Notes under the pieces: model-generated
The model's input: only the letters and a program-made list of their open reading frames with translations
Database searches by the model: none
Told to the model about the DNA's origin: nothing
In this document: piece by piece, positions 45,401 to 60,400 of the stretch
How the letters are laid out: the number at the start of each line of letters is the position of its first letter
Position numbering within the stretch: the first letter of the stretch is position 1
Position numbers and translations under genes: made by a program
DNA from: Archilochus colubris
Taxonomy: Eukaryota; Chordata; Aves; Apodiformes; Trochilidae
Length of the DNA: 64,000 nt
Direction of reading: 5' to 3'
Assembly (NCBI GenBank): GCA_023079485.1
Contig: CM041092.1
Span: forward strand, 9,437,127-9,501,126

Positions 45401-48400
45401 CTGCTTGCTCATTTTCCCAATCCCAAGTCAGGCAGATGAACCAGCAGCCTGCTGTGCAGAGTGCTTGAGGGGGCTGTGGGCCATGAGAGGTTGAGGCACA
45501 TTGGGAGCTACTTCAAAAAGGGAGAATTGCACGTGCTTTTTCCAAAGGGATATGAGATGTCCAGGTTAGTTGGACTTGTCAGTATGTACTCCTGTAGGAT
45601 CCCTACCTTCCACCAGTGGATTGCCATTGTATCCTAAACAGAGGGCCCAGCTTTTCCACCTGAGCAGAGTGGAGGCTCAGAACATGCACTAGTACAAGCT
45701 TTTCCAGTTCTCATCCATGGTGCAGGCATGGTTATCTGCATCTCCTTGTGCAATATGTGATTTAGGAGCAAAAATGGATTCTTCTTCCACTCCTGGCAGG
45801 TGCATGAAGCATGTTCCTGTGGATAGTGGCAGAAGGGCTCAGTCCTAACATCTCTAAGTAGGGGTCAAGTGTGCTCTGGCTGGGGGAGGACAGCAAGGTT
45901 ATGCTGAGCAGAGGGGACAGACACAACCACAAGAAGCTTGGACTGGAAATGAGGAGTAAAATTAATGGAAGAGTTCATCCTTTCTATCAAGCACCCTGAT
46001 GTGTCTGTATGAAGCAGCCTTAAGGATAATTAAAGGCTCAGGCTCTGATAAAAAGGGTGAAGACTTCTCTGACATCTGGACTCTAAAACATGATGGTTAC
46101 CAGAGAAAATAGACATCTAGGACTGGGTGGGAAGAATATTTGAATGTGTGGAATGGCATAAAGGCTGCAAATTGAAACAAAGCAACTGTTATTTGTAGTG
46201 TTGAACACCCTTAAGAACTGAATAAAATCCTCCTGGATTAATTGCTGCAAATGAAGGAACTGATTTTAGCTTCTCATTCAGGGTTTTATTGTGACAGAGC
46301 TCTATTAGCACCCAGTGTAATGAGCTGTAAGATAATGCCAAATTATAGAAAATAATAAACGTAAAAATAAGTTTTTTTAATTATGTGAGTCGCTTATAAG
46401 AAAGATTGTGTTAATTTTGGCATGTCCTGTGAGGTTGGTTATTTAAGAAATGGTAATGCTCTAACATTAAAGGCTTTAATTGGTGTATTATGAGCTTTTA
46501 AAATTCTGCTAAGTGACTCTGTAAACAAATACTCAGGAACTTTGCTTGCAGAAATGGAGACAAATTCACAGGGTTACACATTCTTGGCAGGCTTTTTTTG
46601 GGAGGGGAAGGAATCTGTGTGCTAATTACAGGGTGAATTAAGTGGCAACTGCAGCACATTTGTCCATATATGTCCAAGTATCTTGTCCTTTTCCTTTGAT
46701 TATGAGGTGAAATTATGCAGGCAGGTGGATTATGCTGCTTCACCTGTAGAGTGTTTGTGTGTCTGCATCCAGAAACAGGTATTTCTCAGAGGCCTTTCTG
46801 ACAGAGGCATCAATAAACCTAGGTTCTGCTTCCTGAGGAGTGGCTATTTTTTTTTTTTCATAAGGTGATGTTTGTACCTTTATTAAAGTCTAAAATGGTT
46901 TTGAAATTGCAAAAATACTGCACTCAGCATTCATTTTATTTAAAGCCTGATGTTCTCCATGGCAACTGACCATAACCTGATTTAACTCCTTTTTAATTCA
47001 GCCTCCAAGGGACTACGTTATTTTTAGTGGTGAATTTATCCTTCAAATGGGTGTTTGGGTTGTGGGCAAAGGTGATCTGTAGGCTTTTTGATTGCTGGCA
47101 AGGTGAGGACCCCATATGTGATGTAAGGACAACTCAGCATCAGCTGGGAAGCTGAGTCACCAGGTTGTGATGAGGGGTAAGGCAGAGAAGGGAGCAAGGA
47201 GGCACTGGGCTTGTGCTCTCCTGTGACTATGAATTTCCAGTGAGAATTGATACCCTCCTTGGAGCAAGCTTGCCTCAGCCAACTGCCAGTTTTAAGAATG
47301 GAAAAATAACCTTGACATACAGATGCTGCTTTGCCATGCTGCAGGTCGGTCAATATGCCAGCTGGCTGTGGAGTTTCTCCTGTGAAGATCTGACCCTTAC
47401 TCAATGTGTTAATTGAATCATTTCCCTTTTCAGTTGCTTGAAACTCTGTCTCTGCCTGTGGGGTCACATTGTCATTCATTAAACTAATTTTGTTTGTGCC
47501 CTGTACAGCCCAAAATTTGTCACTGGATTACTGCAAACTGTGAAATAATGTGTGAATTTTCTTTCAGTTACATAGGGGACTGTGAGATCCACATGGACAT
47601 ATCAAAATTTAACCTTGGAGTGAAAGGCGTGCAGGTGCGTGGCACGTTGTCTGCTCAAGGCTGTGTGTGGCAGGAGGTAGCATGTCCCACTGGGGAGGTC
47701 ATGGCACTTAACTGGGAAACCACCAACTAGCAGGCTTGGAATGGTTGGCTTCATTGCCTTGTGTTTCAGCTGAGGCAATGGTGCCTTCCTTGGAAAGAAC
47801 TTAGGTACTGCTTTTAAGCTTCTTGGTGTGACTCTTAAATAGGGTCAGTGCTGGAGCATCACAAGCTCATGTGGGCCACCTCCTGCCACTGCAGTTCACA
47901 GGAACTGTGTGTGTGTAGAGAACTTCTGTCAGGAGTTCATAAACTGATGGAGATTAGACCAAAAGTCTCTTCTTAAAATGCTGAAAACGAATCACTCCAC
48001 TGTATGGCAGTCAGGACTGCAGGGGCAGTCCACAAACTCAGAAAACATTGCTCAGTATCAATAGCAATGGTTTGGGAGGGAGGAGGTTGTTGTTGCTATT
48101 AAATTCCAAACAAAATGGCTTCAAGTAGGATTTTAAAAACTATCTCCATCACTGAAAAGCTCACAGTTTTGAAAGTGCATCCTGAGAATACCTTCAGACT
48201 CAGTTTTCCTCCTTCTGTTCTGTTTGCAGTTGTATGGAACGCTGCGGGTGATACTGGAACCTCTTCTAAGTGATCCACCTTTTGTTGGAGCAGTGACTTT
48301 GTTTTTTATGCAGAAACCAGTGAGTTGGCAGTGGGCTGCACCCTGCAGCCTTCTTGATACTTGGTCTGTCTTAACGTGTGGATTCCTCTTGAGTGGGTGA

Positions 48401-51400
48401 CACAAGCTGCCCATAGCTGGTAGCCCAAACTGCGTGACTGGGAATGCCTCACAGTGCAGGTGTCAGAATAGCAAATTCCTGATCTTTCAATGCTTCTCTT
48501 GAACCACAAAAGGATGAGAATGGATTTGCCCTATTGTCTTGTAGTGGTGCCTAAAGAATGGGAGGATTTTCTGATAGAGTGCAGCAGCTGTTTCGTAGGC
48601 CTTTGAAACCTTTGCTGCAAGGTTCCTGTCGGGTGGATTTTAAATCTTCCCATTTATAGATTTAAAAATGTAGTTACCTTGGGGACCATCCAGTCATAGT
48701 TGTGGTTGAAATGTGGTTTAATAAAATATGGGAAACCTTCTAGTCTTGTAAAACCCAGTTATCTTATAGCACACAGGTTTCTTTGCCTTGTGGGTTATGC
48801 TCTGCCTTGAGTTCATGGAAGCCATACTTTTGATCTTGGATGAGGTGGTTTTGTGTTTAGATGTAGTAGCAATATTTTAGGACATGAAAACCCCTTTTTG
48901 TTTATTGTGACAATAGAAATACAGAGTCCTGAAGTCAGGTGGTGTTTGTAAATCCCCCCGCCTCAGGGCCTAGGCCAACCTCTAAGTGAAAGCATGAGGA
49001 AACAACTTCAAAGTCTAGGCTGAGCTGTCAGGTTTACCAGGCGTGACCCCAAGGCATCTGCCAGTGGCCATTGCTGGGGGTATTTCCCTGGGCTTGCAGG
49101 GTAGGTTCCAGTGATGCTGTCCTTTGGCATGGCATCTTTATCAAACTAGATAAAGAATACCTGATACCAGGTATTGCCTTTAATGTACAGATGCAGTCAA
49201 TTAGTGATACTGGTTTTACTTTCTTTAAACAAATGGCTTTGTTTTCATAGAATCATAGAATCGACTGGGTTGGAAGGGACCTCAGAGATCATCAAGTCCA
49301 ACCCTTGATCCACTGCCGTTGCAGTTACTAGACCATGGCACAGAGTTTAGAAGCATTTTAGAAGCATCTGCTTCTTTAAGCATCCTACATTTGTTCTGAA
49401 ATAAACTTTATTGGTCCTGTATCATTTTTCTCCCTGATCTTGTTGTTGCAGCACTTGGAAATCAACTGGGCAGGCATGAGCAACCTCCTGGACGTCCCAG
49501 GGATTAGGTGAGTTTCTGATTTTCTTTACTTTGTTCTTCTTTAAAAATCCTTTGAAAGTTGGGATGTTTTTTTTCAGTACTCATCAAAGCTCTTCTCAAG
49601 AATGTTGTGTAAAAGGTGCTGTGCTGACACTCCTCCCATCTTACCTGCCTGTGGGGTTTGCAAAACCTGAGGAGGATGCTTTTTACATTCCATCAAAATC
49701 ACTTCAATTGCTTCATTGCATTTAGATTTAGGATGGAAATAGTAAATCCCCAGAACCACAGTGGTCTCCACTAAAAACCAAGCCATTCTGTTTCCCATAT
49801 GCCAGCTACTTGCAGAGGTAGATGAAGTAGATCTAGGTGACTGGCAGTCTTTGCTTACATGTTTATCTACCCTAAAGTAAAAAAAAAAAAAACAAGTTCC
49901 CCCCAGTCCTTGAAAAAGAAGACCACACCAGATTTATAGGGAGAACTGTTTAATTTCTGTACAATATGCTCACTCTTGAGGTTCTTAAAAAAATGTAGCT
50001 CTTCCCTAATGTCTCCTGGGCTGATCTTGCACGTAAAGGTTGCACAGCAAGGATTAAATTCTTAGCAGTTTTCAGTACTCTTAAGTTTCAAACTGTTTCT
50101 CCAGATTGGAAATTTGCTTTTTCCTTGCTCTTCAATGTAAGAAAAAGATCTGTTACAGAACAAAACATATTTGGTTACTCAGCCATTGCCTTTCTCCCTT
50201 TACATGCAAATGCAGACACCTCTGCTCGCCTCCTTTCCCTGAAGTTCATGGTACAGACTCAGAGGAAGTGGCTGGGCACTTCAGGTGCCAGCTCATGCAT
50301 TAAAGGGCCTCTGAAGACCTTTGATGTTGAGGGAAAGGAAGCTTTCTTCTTAATTTGAGGCCAGAGTGGCCTTTGCCCTGAAGTTTGCCCTGAGAGCTCC
50401 AGTTTTTATCAGAGGAATTAATCTGTTCTTTTCTAACACAGTTTTCTTAATCCTTGCAGAGAGAAGGTATGTAGGTGTTCCAGCCCACAGCCTCTCATAT
50501 AATTAAGTGCAAATTTGGTGTCTTAAAGTTTCGTTCCCTGGTTCTCTCACAGGGATTTGAACACAGAAACCTTTGCTTGTTCATCAGCACTGCACATGAA
50601 AGCTGGGAGCCTGACCATGAGTAGGCTGAAGTGCAGGTTGAACAAGAGATCTTCCTTTCAAATGAATTGGGTTTACTTAGAGAAACTGGATGCACTTGTC
50701 AGTCCACATGTACAAGCTGGTTTAGTTTGGTGTATCCTGAGCCTCAAGCGAGGGGATGATTCTGTGATCTTCCTGTGGGGTTTTTTTGACTGAAAAGCCA
50801 ACAGCCTGACCAAGAGCTTCTAGGCTCCTGCTTTTAAATATATAGAGTAGGAGAGGACTTTTCTCCTGTGTGAATCCACCTTCACCTGTGGTGACAATTT
50901 TGTTGCACAGCTTTACCCTGAGAAGCTGCATTATAAACACCAAGTGTAACAAGAAGACAGCAGTCTTTCAGATGTTTGATCTTTTGAGGTTGTCCTCTTA
51001 ATAATGTCTTGGCTAATGCCAAGTTCGAGTAGTATGTTGAAATCCTCTCATTGATCACCTGGAGAATGCCAGACATCTTTTATAGCCATATATTTCATGC
51101 TTGAGAGAAGCAGGTCAAATTACTTGCCAAAGAGTCCTTGCCATATAAACAGAGCAATTCAAAGCAAAGAGTTAAACCAAAAAACTTAAAATGTGCAAGT
51201 TTTAATTAGACTGGAAGGTTCCCTTAACTCCCAGACGGACGGTACCATCTGTTCAGCCAGTGTGGTCTCCTCTGTGCCAAAGGTCCAGTTACTTTAAACA
51301 AGATTTTCCTTCTTGGTGCAGAATATACCAAGATACAGAATCTCATCTTTTGCTTGGTCTTCTATAAAAATGTGGGTGGTTTCCCCTTCCATGTTATGGT

Positions 51401-54400
51401 AAGGTCTCATCAGGTGGCCAAGAGCAGACAGCAGTGTGCACTGAGGCCATGTTCTAAGTCTGAACACAAACTACCTCAAGGTCTTTGAGCCTCCTGTGAA
51501 ATGCTGAAAATTCCTGATTCCCTCTTCACCTTGTCTCCCTTGTGTCAGCATTCCCAAACACAACCAAAAGGCACATGGGTTTGTAGGACTTGTTTGGGTG
51601 CATGGTGACCTCACTGCATGGCCTAAGCTGCCGTTCATCATTTACAACCTGCCAGAGCCAAATTCACATCCAGCCCTGGTAACCCTAGCCTGGAGGAACG
51701 TGCCTGCATGCAAGTGGGCACTGCCCTGGGTGTGCCACAAGGCAATGGCAATTATGTGCAGAATGACAGAGGGTAAGATGGAAAAAGATCTTGAGAGTTT
51801 TCCCCATGCTAATTTTCTGCTCTGCAGCAGCTCAGCTGGGCATGAATTATTGGCAGGAGGCAGCCTGACCTACCACATGGATCCAAATCCATCCTTGGTG
51901 ATTGGTTCTGGTGTTAAACTGCCCTCTCCATTTTCTGTAATTCCAAGCTAAATGTCACAAACATGAGTTTCTTCTGCCCATGCACCACTGGGGGCAGATG
52001 AGCAGCTTCACTCACTTCACAGCACCCTTTTCTCATGCTGTGCCTCATTCTCTTGTTCTAACTGAAGCTGGGATTGATTGCAGACATTTGGGTTGTTTTT
52101 TCCCCCCACCTGCAGTGTAATGTCAGACTCACTAATTCAAGACTTCATTGCTGCACGGCTGGTTCTACCAAACAGGATCACAGTGCCTCTGAAGAAGAAC
52201 ATGAACATTGCCCACTTGAGGTTCCCCATCCCACATGTGAGTTGTTTTTTGGGTTGATTGGTTGTTTTTTTCCAGTGAGGTTGTTAATCCATCCACTGCA
52301 CGTTTGCTGTACTGTGGATGCAAGTCCAGTGTCTTAGGCTCCTGCACCAGTTGTTTCAACTTGGATTGTAGGCTTCCTAAAAGCAATGTTTCAGAAATAT
52401 AAAAGCAGATATTGGATAGTTCATAATTTGGGGAGGGCACTCTAGACTCTGAGCTTGTTTACCAATTAAACCACTGGTTTCATTTGAGAATAAGACAGAT
52501 CTTCAGTTAGAGACAGGAAATGCATGAGCAACAAGTGTCAGGCTACCTTATCTTTTTACTAATGCTGTGAAAGAGTACAAATAGGGAGCTTGGAGGTTGA
52601 CATCTCTTTGTTACAGAAAAAATCAGGGAAAAAATTCCCAACAGGAAATCTCCTAAATGTTTATCCAGATCTTCAGTCTTCTTCATCCTTTAAATACCTA
52701 ATACAGTCATGGGTGAGGGTAAATATAAATGAATGACAAAGGGATGCTCCCTATTGCAAACTTGCATCACCAAATTGAAGCTGAATGGCCATTCTGCAGT
52801 AAAAGCAGAACCTCCCCATGGGTGCTTATTTCCCCCTTCAGTCAGTGGGAATTGCTCTTTACACTTGGTTTGACTGTGGCTGTAATTCTGTGTGCATATG
52901 TATCTTTCTGATTTAAATATAAATTGCAGAATATTTCCTATGCAATTATCTAGACTGTATCTGCTTAAGGTTTGGGTTTTTTCCCTCTAGGTAAGTGGTA
53001 GAACTGTTTTAATATAGCTGTCACTGGAAATAAACTGCATCAAAACTCCTGTCTTTGCAAACCTGTCATGATGACTCCCCTTGCTGCCTGAAATAACTAT
53101 TTTTAGGAGGCAGCATAATTTAGTTATCCAAAGATAATTGACCAATTTTGTACCTTATTTTTCAGGGAGTAATAAGGGTTCATTTGCTAGAAGCTGAAAA
53201 CCTTGTCCAGAAGGACAGTTTCCTTGGTGCCATCAGGGGGAAGTCTGACCCCTACGCTCTCCTTCGCCTTGGCACGGTGCAGCATCGGAGCAAGACAGTT
53301 TCCCGAGATCTTAATCCCATTTGGAATGAGACTTTTGAGGTACTGAATCTTTTGATCTTTCCATCTGTAGGATGCACAACCCTTTACATCCCTGTGCTTG
53401 GAAGGCCCTCTCTTAGCTGACTGCACTGAAGCAGGTCGACTCCCTTGGTACTTGATTGATGAGGCATTTCTGTCCCTTGAACAGGTTCAGATTTACATTG
53501 CAAACTTACAAAGTCATTCAGGTTGATCTGATTTACATATGTGGGTTTTTGGAGGAGGTGCAAAGTGCTGCTTTAAATATCAACCAGTGCAGCAGTCTGT
53601 GCAGCTGCAGCCTTCTCTAGCATTGATTCTTCTCTGCTTATTAGGGTTACCAGTTTGAGGGGTGTAACTTGTCATTCAGAAACAAGCAAAATGGTTTTGA
53701 AATATTTTCACCTGTAATCTGTTGCATTTATTACATGATTAGCCGTGAAACAGTATAGAATGTCCTTCTTGTCCACAGCCTGAGCCTGTGTGAGACTATG
53801 TGAATGCCTTTTTTCTTTAATCATTACTTCTTTCTCCCCAGTTTGTTGTTCATGAAGTTCATGGTCAGGACTTAGAAGTGGATTTGTATGATGAAGATCC
53901 AGATAAGGATGACTTTATGGGCAGGTAAATTAGCTTGACCCTCTGAAATGAGGTCCAGTAACCTCTGAAATGAGACACACAGATTATTCATACTGGAAAT
54001 TCAATATTGAAGGAAGCTACTCCCTTTGTCCAGATATTGATACCAATTTATTAGTTCCTAGTGCAGCTAACTTTGAAAAAGGTAAGAGAATGGGCCCAGA
54101 CTCCTGCAAGGAATCCTAGGGAGCCATTAGAAGTGATGGTTACTACACAGCTTGAGATTTGCTTGAAATTTATTTTAGTTTTGCAAGTATTTCTAGGGGC
54201 AGTGTTTAGAGCTGCAGGTGCTCCCCCATGCACACCCATGCCAGTCCTGTGTAGAAGTTGCCATTTGGAATAGATTTGAGTCTGAGCTGCTTTGGTGGTG
54301 GTTTCTTCTCCTTCCCCTTGCCCCCAGCAGCACTATGCTATATGCCTAAATGTACACTGGAATGTTTGATTTTTTTGTCTTTTAGCTTGGTTATAAACCT

Positions 54401-57400
54401 GTTGGATGTCAGGAATGACAGAACTGTTGATGAGGTAAAGATTGCAGCTTGTTTCTAAGCATGCTTGGTGGTAAATGCTCACCTCTGCTCTCCTTCTGCT
54501 CCTACATTGATTCTGTGTGTTTAAAGCTTCCTTGCAGACTTGCACTGTGGTGTTTTCACAGGAAGAAAATACCTTTGCTCAGGAAACTTCAAGTAGCCAT
54601 AACAATAATTTTTAGAATCCAGCTGGCAACCTCAGACAGCCCTGAGGTTACACTGAGCCAGCAGTGGGGGTATCATGTGTTGATATCTTGTGTCCTGTAT
54701 GTATCAAATGTTTGTACAAAGCTACAGATAAAGTTTGGTGAAGCAGTCTGACTGCTAAGGAAAGAAATTATCAGATTTTACTGTGGTTCATCCTGCAACC
54801 CAACACTCTGCAAACAATGCCAGAGTGCCTGTCTTGTGCTGCTGCTGGATGGAAATACCCATATATTTGCAAAGCTCTTGGGTATTTTATTTGGGTTTTT
54901 TTGGGTTGCTTTTCTAAGTAGATGGACACGCTACAATCTAATTATCAAAAGTGCAAGCTAAGGTGCTCAAAGTACAATTCATATTGTCTATCGTACATAA
55001 GTCTCAGAGACTGTAACATATATAAAAATTATTCTTCTTCACAGTTCTCAAGTTACTCTTTGCTGTCTCCATTTAGTGGTTTCCCTTAAGTAAGACAACA
55101 AGTGGACATTTGCATTTGAAGCTGGAGTGGCTTTCACTAGTAAATGACCAAGAAAAGTTACATGAGGTGAGTATATTTGCTCAAAGGATTCAGATACTCT
55201 CATCCCTGTCCAGTGATCAACAAAGTGTGTTGTGTACAATTAGGAGCCCCAGGCAAACTCACAAGAGTTCTTGTCTGACAAAGTTTTGATGTGATTCCCC
55301 CACCCCAAAGTGGAAGGGTGTTTGTTTGCCCTAGGTCCCTCAGAAATTCAGGAATAACTCAAATCTGGCAGCTGTTCTTGCTTGAGTTAGCAAAGCTTTG
55401 TTTGACTCGCTGAAAAGCAACCTCTCAGTTCTCTTTTTTGATAATTTTGATCATGTTTCCCTTCCCTCTTCCTTTAGGATCTGTGTAAGACCCCTGCCTA
55501 TAGCCTCTATTAGTCATAGACAAATACCCAGCACGGGTGCTTGGTAGGGCCATGGTGCCAAATGGTGTTTTGGTTTTACTTGTCCAGCAGAATTGCTTGA
55601 GTAAAGCCCATCTCCCGAGGATATAATTTCCTTATAATTGTGCAAAAGCATTTCAGTTCCACTGAAGTGAATAAAACATGTTCCTAGGATTTGTTCTGCT
55701 GACACCAGATTCCTGATGTTGATGTTTTAGCATGGCTTTTAGATGTCTTTGCTGCACTGGGGAATCCAGACAGGATTCTCTGCACCAGTGAGATTGAAGA
55801 GCGAAGACCAGTGACTCAAAAACACTTCAACCTCTTCTTTTTTACTTAAAGCTGTTGTGCTGTGTTGGCTTGGGCTCTTCTAAATTGCAAGTTGTAGGAG
55901 AAAGGTGAAGAGCTGCCTGGCTTTCAGACTCTGTCCTTTGAATGTGTGCTGTGCTTTCTGTTGGCCTTGATGGGTGATCATGCCTAAATTGTGGTGGGTT
56001 TTGTTTGTTTATCTTTCCTGGCCTTCACAGGACAAGAAGGGTCTGTCTACAGCAATTCTGATAGTCTACTTGGAAAGTGCCTTCAACCTTCCTGTAAGTG
56101 CAAACCACATGCAGGCAGCCTTCACTCCTAACCTCTTGTTTTTTTTTTTAAGAAGACCATAAATTAATTGTTTTAAAATACTCTCTTACTAATTCAGAAA
56201 AACCACTTTGAGTATTCAAATGGTGAATGTGGAGCAAAGAAGATAAAAAATAACAAGTACCTCAAGGTAAAATTTATATTCTTCTCCTATGCTTGCAAAG
56301 CAACATTCTGGGTTATGTGGTATCGTAGCAACTGAAATGAGCTGAGGGTAAAAGAAATAATCTCTCCACCATAGGAGTCTAAGTGACCAGGCATTCAAAG
56401 CAGGGATTGAAAGCATCACTCCAGGGAAAGTCCAGGAGGTCCAAGGGGCAATGCAACATGAAATATTTGATTGTGGGGGGGGTTGTCTTTATTTTCTACT
56501 TTAGACAGAGAGCCTCCAGACTTCAGACCAAGTCACATTATCCTTTCTGCTACTGCAGAGGTTTTTTCCATGCAGAGCTGTTCTAGCTTGACCTCCCACA
56601 CCATGATGGGAAGGCAATGCTTGTTTGTGGTAATCTGCCCATCTATTGGAGGTCTGACCACCAGATTTCTTCCCCCTCAGTTTTGAAGGGATTCAGAAGC
56701 TGCTCTGTCCTCTCTCCTTGTTTCTGTTTATTATTTTCTTCACAAATACCAAATTTTGCTACTCTTATGTAAATAGTAGGTGAAGAGTGTCTTTCTTCCT
56801 TTATTCTTGAACGAGTTACACATGAACACAGCTCAGATAAAACTTCACATTTTCTGAGTAGCTCCCCTCCTAAATGCAATCTTTACAATTTGAATGAGTT
56901 ACCAGCACTGCAACACACGTGGCATTCAGTAGTCCATAATTCTGGACGTGGCTGTGTCCATTTCTCTTGCTGTGCTAAGACCAAATCCTCAGTCTTAGTG
57001 CAACAGTGCAGAAGAGCAGAGGATAAAAGGTTCGGGATTGCTGCTTCTGGGAAGGAATTGTTACATATTTCAAGAGTAGTGGTTTAACATTACTTCCTGT
57101 AAACTATAAATGTGTCATCTTTTTTTTTGTTTGGTTGGTTTTTTTTGTTCTTTTATTTTCCTTTTATTAAATCACAGAAGACAGAACGAGAACCTTCCTC
57201 CTTTGTCCTGCTCACAGTAGGAAACAAGACTCAGAAAAGCAAGGTGAGGCTACTTGACTCTTCTGCTTCCGTGGCCACCCATAAAATAGAAAGTATTTAA
57301 CTCCAAGTAGCCCCTAGGAAGGGTAGGACTAGTGAAGCTGATGTGAAGAGTTGTAGACATGGTTACAGCTGCAGAAGCCAGGAGGTGGGGTAAACCAGCA

Positions 57401-60400
57401 TGTGGGAGCACTGTCTCACTGAGTTGTGTTTGGTGGGTGTCTGATGAGCTGCTCTACAGGTTTGTGTTTCTGTGCTCGTGGCCATGAAGTCAGGGTGGCC
57501 AAGATACCCTAATTCTGCAAGGGTTACAAAGGAAGAAATAAGACATCTCCAATTTGGCTCATGCTTCCTGAGGGCAGGGTGTTATCTCCATCAAACTAGC
57601 ATTTGTTCCCTTATCAGAGCTCCTATGCTCCACAGAGGTTTAACTGATTTTTTTTTTTTTACCTGGACAAAAGTTTATCTGCATGTTTTCTGCTGCGTTT
57701 TCAGTTCCTTTTTCATTATGTAATATTCATTTTTGCCTGAAGAGCAGGAGTAATTGAGTTCTGCCCTCACAGAAGCTGCTGCTGTTGCCCTGCAGCTGGT
57801 TGCAGATGAGAACAGCTCTATGTTCTTTTGGATACTCAAAAATAGGGATTAAACCTCTTGGCTACACACAGGCATGTGGGACTGGCACCTATTTTCCTTC
57901 GATTCTTCCATCGGCTCCAGCTAGAAATTTGGTTTTGCTTATGTTTTTACCTTTTTTTTTTTTGGTTTTCCCCTTTGCACACCACATCACCTGCCTCTCC
58001 CAAGCTAGGTCTAACTTCCAGCTTTTTTCTGCTCCTTTCCCCTTGCTGCCAGCACCCATGGCCTGGCAGAAGTAGCTGGTTTATGGAGCAGCCTCAGCCA
58101 CAGCCCCCGCAGCTGTTTCCCATCCTGTTTCATCCTTGATGCATGATGCTGAGGCTGTGCCCTCCTACTCTTCCCTCAAGCTCTACACCCCTCAAACTCT
58201 CCCTCAAGCCTTCCTACCCTTTCCTTCCAGCTCACTGCAGCTTTGGGACCTGGCTCTGGGTGCCTGCAGGCTGGAAGCAGCACTCAGGCTTTCCCTGGGT
58301 GGTGAGGTGGGAGGAGAGGAGGGAGGGAGCATTGCCTTGCTGGTTGGGGCCAACTGCATCTTGCCTGACTTGTTCTTTGGTATTCCCAAGCTCTGCAGAA
58401 CTCGTTCTGGTTTTACCAGAGACTTTGCTTCTGCACACTTCTGACCTGGAAGTTTCACTCTCTGCATCCAGGGGGGCCATAGCATCACTGAATGAAACAA
58501 GAGGGTCAGTGTGAGCCTCTCAGGTGATCAGTGTCATGGTATTCTTTTCTGTTTACAGAATAAGCTAACCTGTGTGCCACTGCCTTCTTCTTGCAGACCT
58601 GCAATTTCAGTAAAGATCCCACATGGGGCCAGGCTTTCACCTTCTTTGTCCACAATGCTCATTCCCAGTCACTGCACGTTGAGGTGAGAGAGAAACCTTT
58701 CTGTTGAAGATAAGTGCACTCTTTTGTGGTGGATATAATCTCAGTGCTGGTTGTTTCTGTGTGCTTCTACTCTCTACTGGAAAGGTGGAAGCAGCACTTG
58801 TTGTTGCACAAGCAGTTCTCTGCCAGGTGATGCTGGCATCTGCCTTTGCTCTGGGATCATGTAATGTGTAATATCTCAGCTCAAATGTGGAAAATACTTG
58901 GCTGCAAAATGCAAGGGAGGTTTTATACAGGTTTTTCTAATAAAGCCATGAATGTTTTTCTGTCAGAAATCACAGTCTTCATAATTCTCAATGAGTCCTG
59001 TCTCTTCACCTTGGTATTTTGGCTTGTTAAGAAATCCTGTCTCTCCCTGGCATACACTGCAATCCCAGCCAGGTCTGCAGCTGTTAAGGCAGCTGTGGAA
59101 GTGGATTTGAACTTATAAGGTGTGATGAGGTTAGGCTAAAAAATGGTTATGAAAATAGTTTGTAAAGGATGGAGCAGTTGTCATCCCAGCTGCCTGGGAC
59201 ATTTCCCCAAAGCAAGTAAGGAAAGTCAAGTAAATCTCAGTGCCTGGGTTTTTTGTTAAGATGGTTCCTTTTCTGAACACAGATGAGATTTTTTTACTCC
59301 AAAAATACTAATCTGTTATACTCCTGAAATATTGGCATCACCCATTTGGAAGTTACCATACTTGAGAGTGTCCTGAGGTAAATAAGATTATTTTGGTTTC
59401 TGTCTGAAATACTTTCTTGCTTTGCTGTTCCCAGTAGTGTTCTTTCCAGTTTGGCACTTAGTAACAACTTTTTTTTTTTTCCTGTTTAGATAAAAGACAA
59501 GGATCGGGATACTGCCCTGGGAACTTCAGTGATCTGTCTCTCCCACTTACTTAAGGACCCAAACATGACTCTGGATCAGAGATTTCAGCTGGATCATTCC
59601 AGTGCAGACAGCTTCATTAAGATGAACCTTGTGTTGAGGGTAAGTTGTTCTTTGCATACTCACCTGACATCCCCAGTGGAAGCATCCAGTTCTAACCAGG
59701 ATGAGAGGTGGGAGAAGAGAAATGCACTTTTGCCTCACAGATGAGTGGAAAGTAGAAGTGTGATAAGGTCTTGAAGTGCAATCAAGAGTGTGTGGTGGTG
59801 CTGAGAGGTATCCCTGAGGCTTCCTGAAACTTCGTGTAGTGCTAGTGCTGAAAATCTCATGACAATCAAGAATGGGCTGAGAAAAAGCTAAGCTGGGGAA
59901 TCAAAGCTGCTAAACAGTAAGGGAGACAGATCGTTATGAACTGTTTTCTCACTGTGCTCTTGGCCAGTGTTTAGACACTGATAAACACATACGCAGTGGG
60001 GCAAGGGAAGCAAACATCACAGCTAATCCCATAGTTCTCTCTTATCTTTAATGGCAGATTCCTGCTGTTACTGCTTTGTGGTGAAATGTCATCCTAGGTG
60101 ATAATGCTGGCATGAACCCCAGTGCTTTGGGAGCACCACTCATTTTTTTCCCTTGTGATTTTTAGGCCTTAAATGCTGAAGAACCCAATCCACAAAGAAC
60201 CAAGGCTGGTGTCAATGCCTCAAAGCAAGGTCCTGTGCGTGTCATGGAGAAGGGTGCAAACCAGCAGAAATCTGTCTCCCCACCAAACTCAGAGGTCTCA
60301 AAAATCCCTTCTGTGAGCAAAGACACCACAGCGCTTGAATCCCTGCCAAAAAAGGACAGCAGAGAAGACTTGGACACAAATGATAAAGCAGCAGCACCTG

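Larger units (their letters stand above)
41452..47567 (+). other. ESYT3: ESYT3 intron 4
   Basis: 6,116-base GT-AG intron, the longest of the gene. Seen inside: a TA microsatellite at 41,470-41,487, an AAC run at 41,988-42,007, a CR1 tail at 43,985-44,166 and an AT-rich block at 46,190-46,500. No exon candidate with homology. Confidence 0.75.

Noticed and set aside
47036..47479. 147-codon minus-strand frame in ESYT3 intron 4
   Set aside because: Low-complexity translation, no recognised domain, no promoter or splice context.
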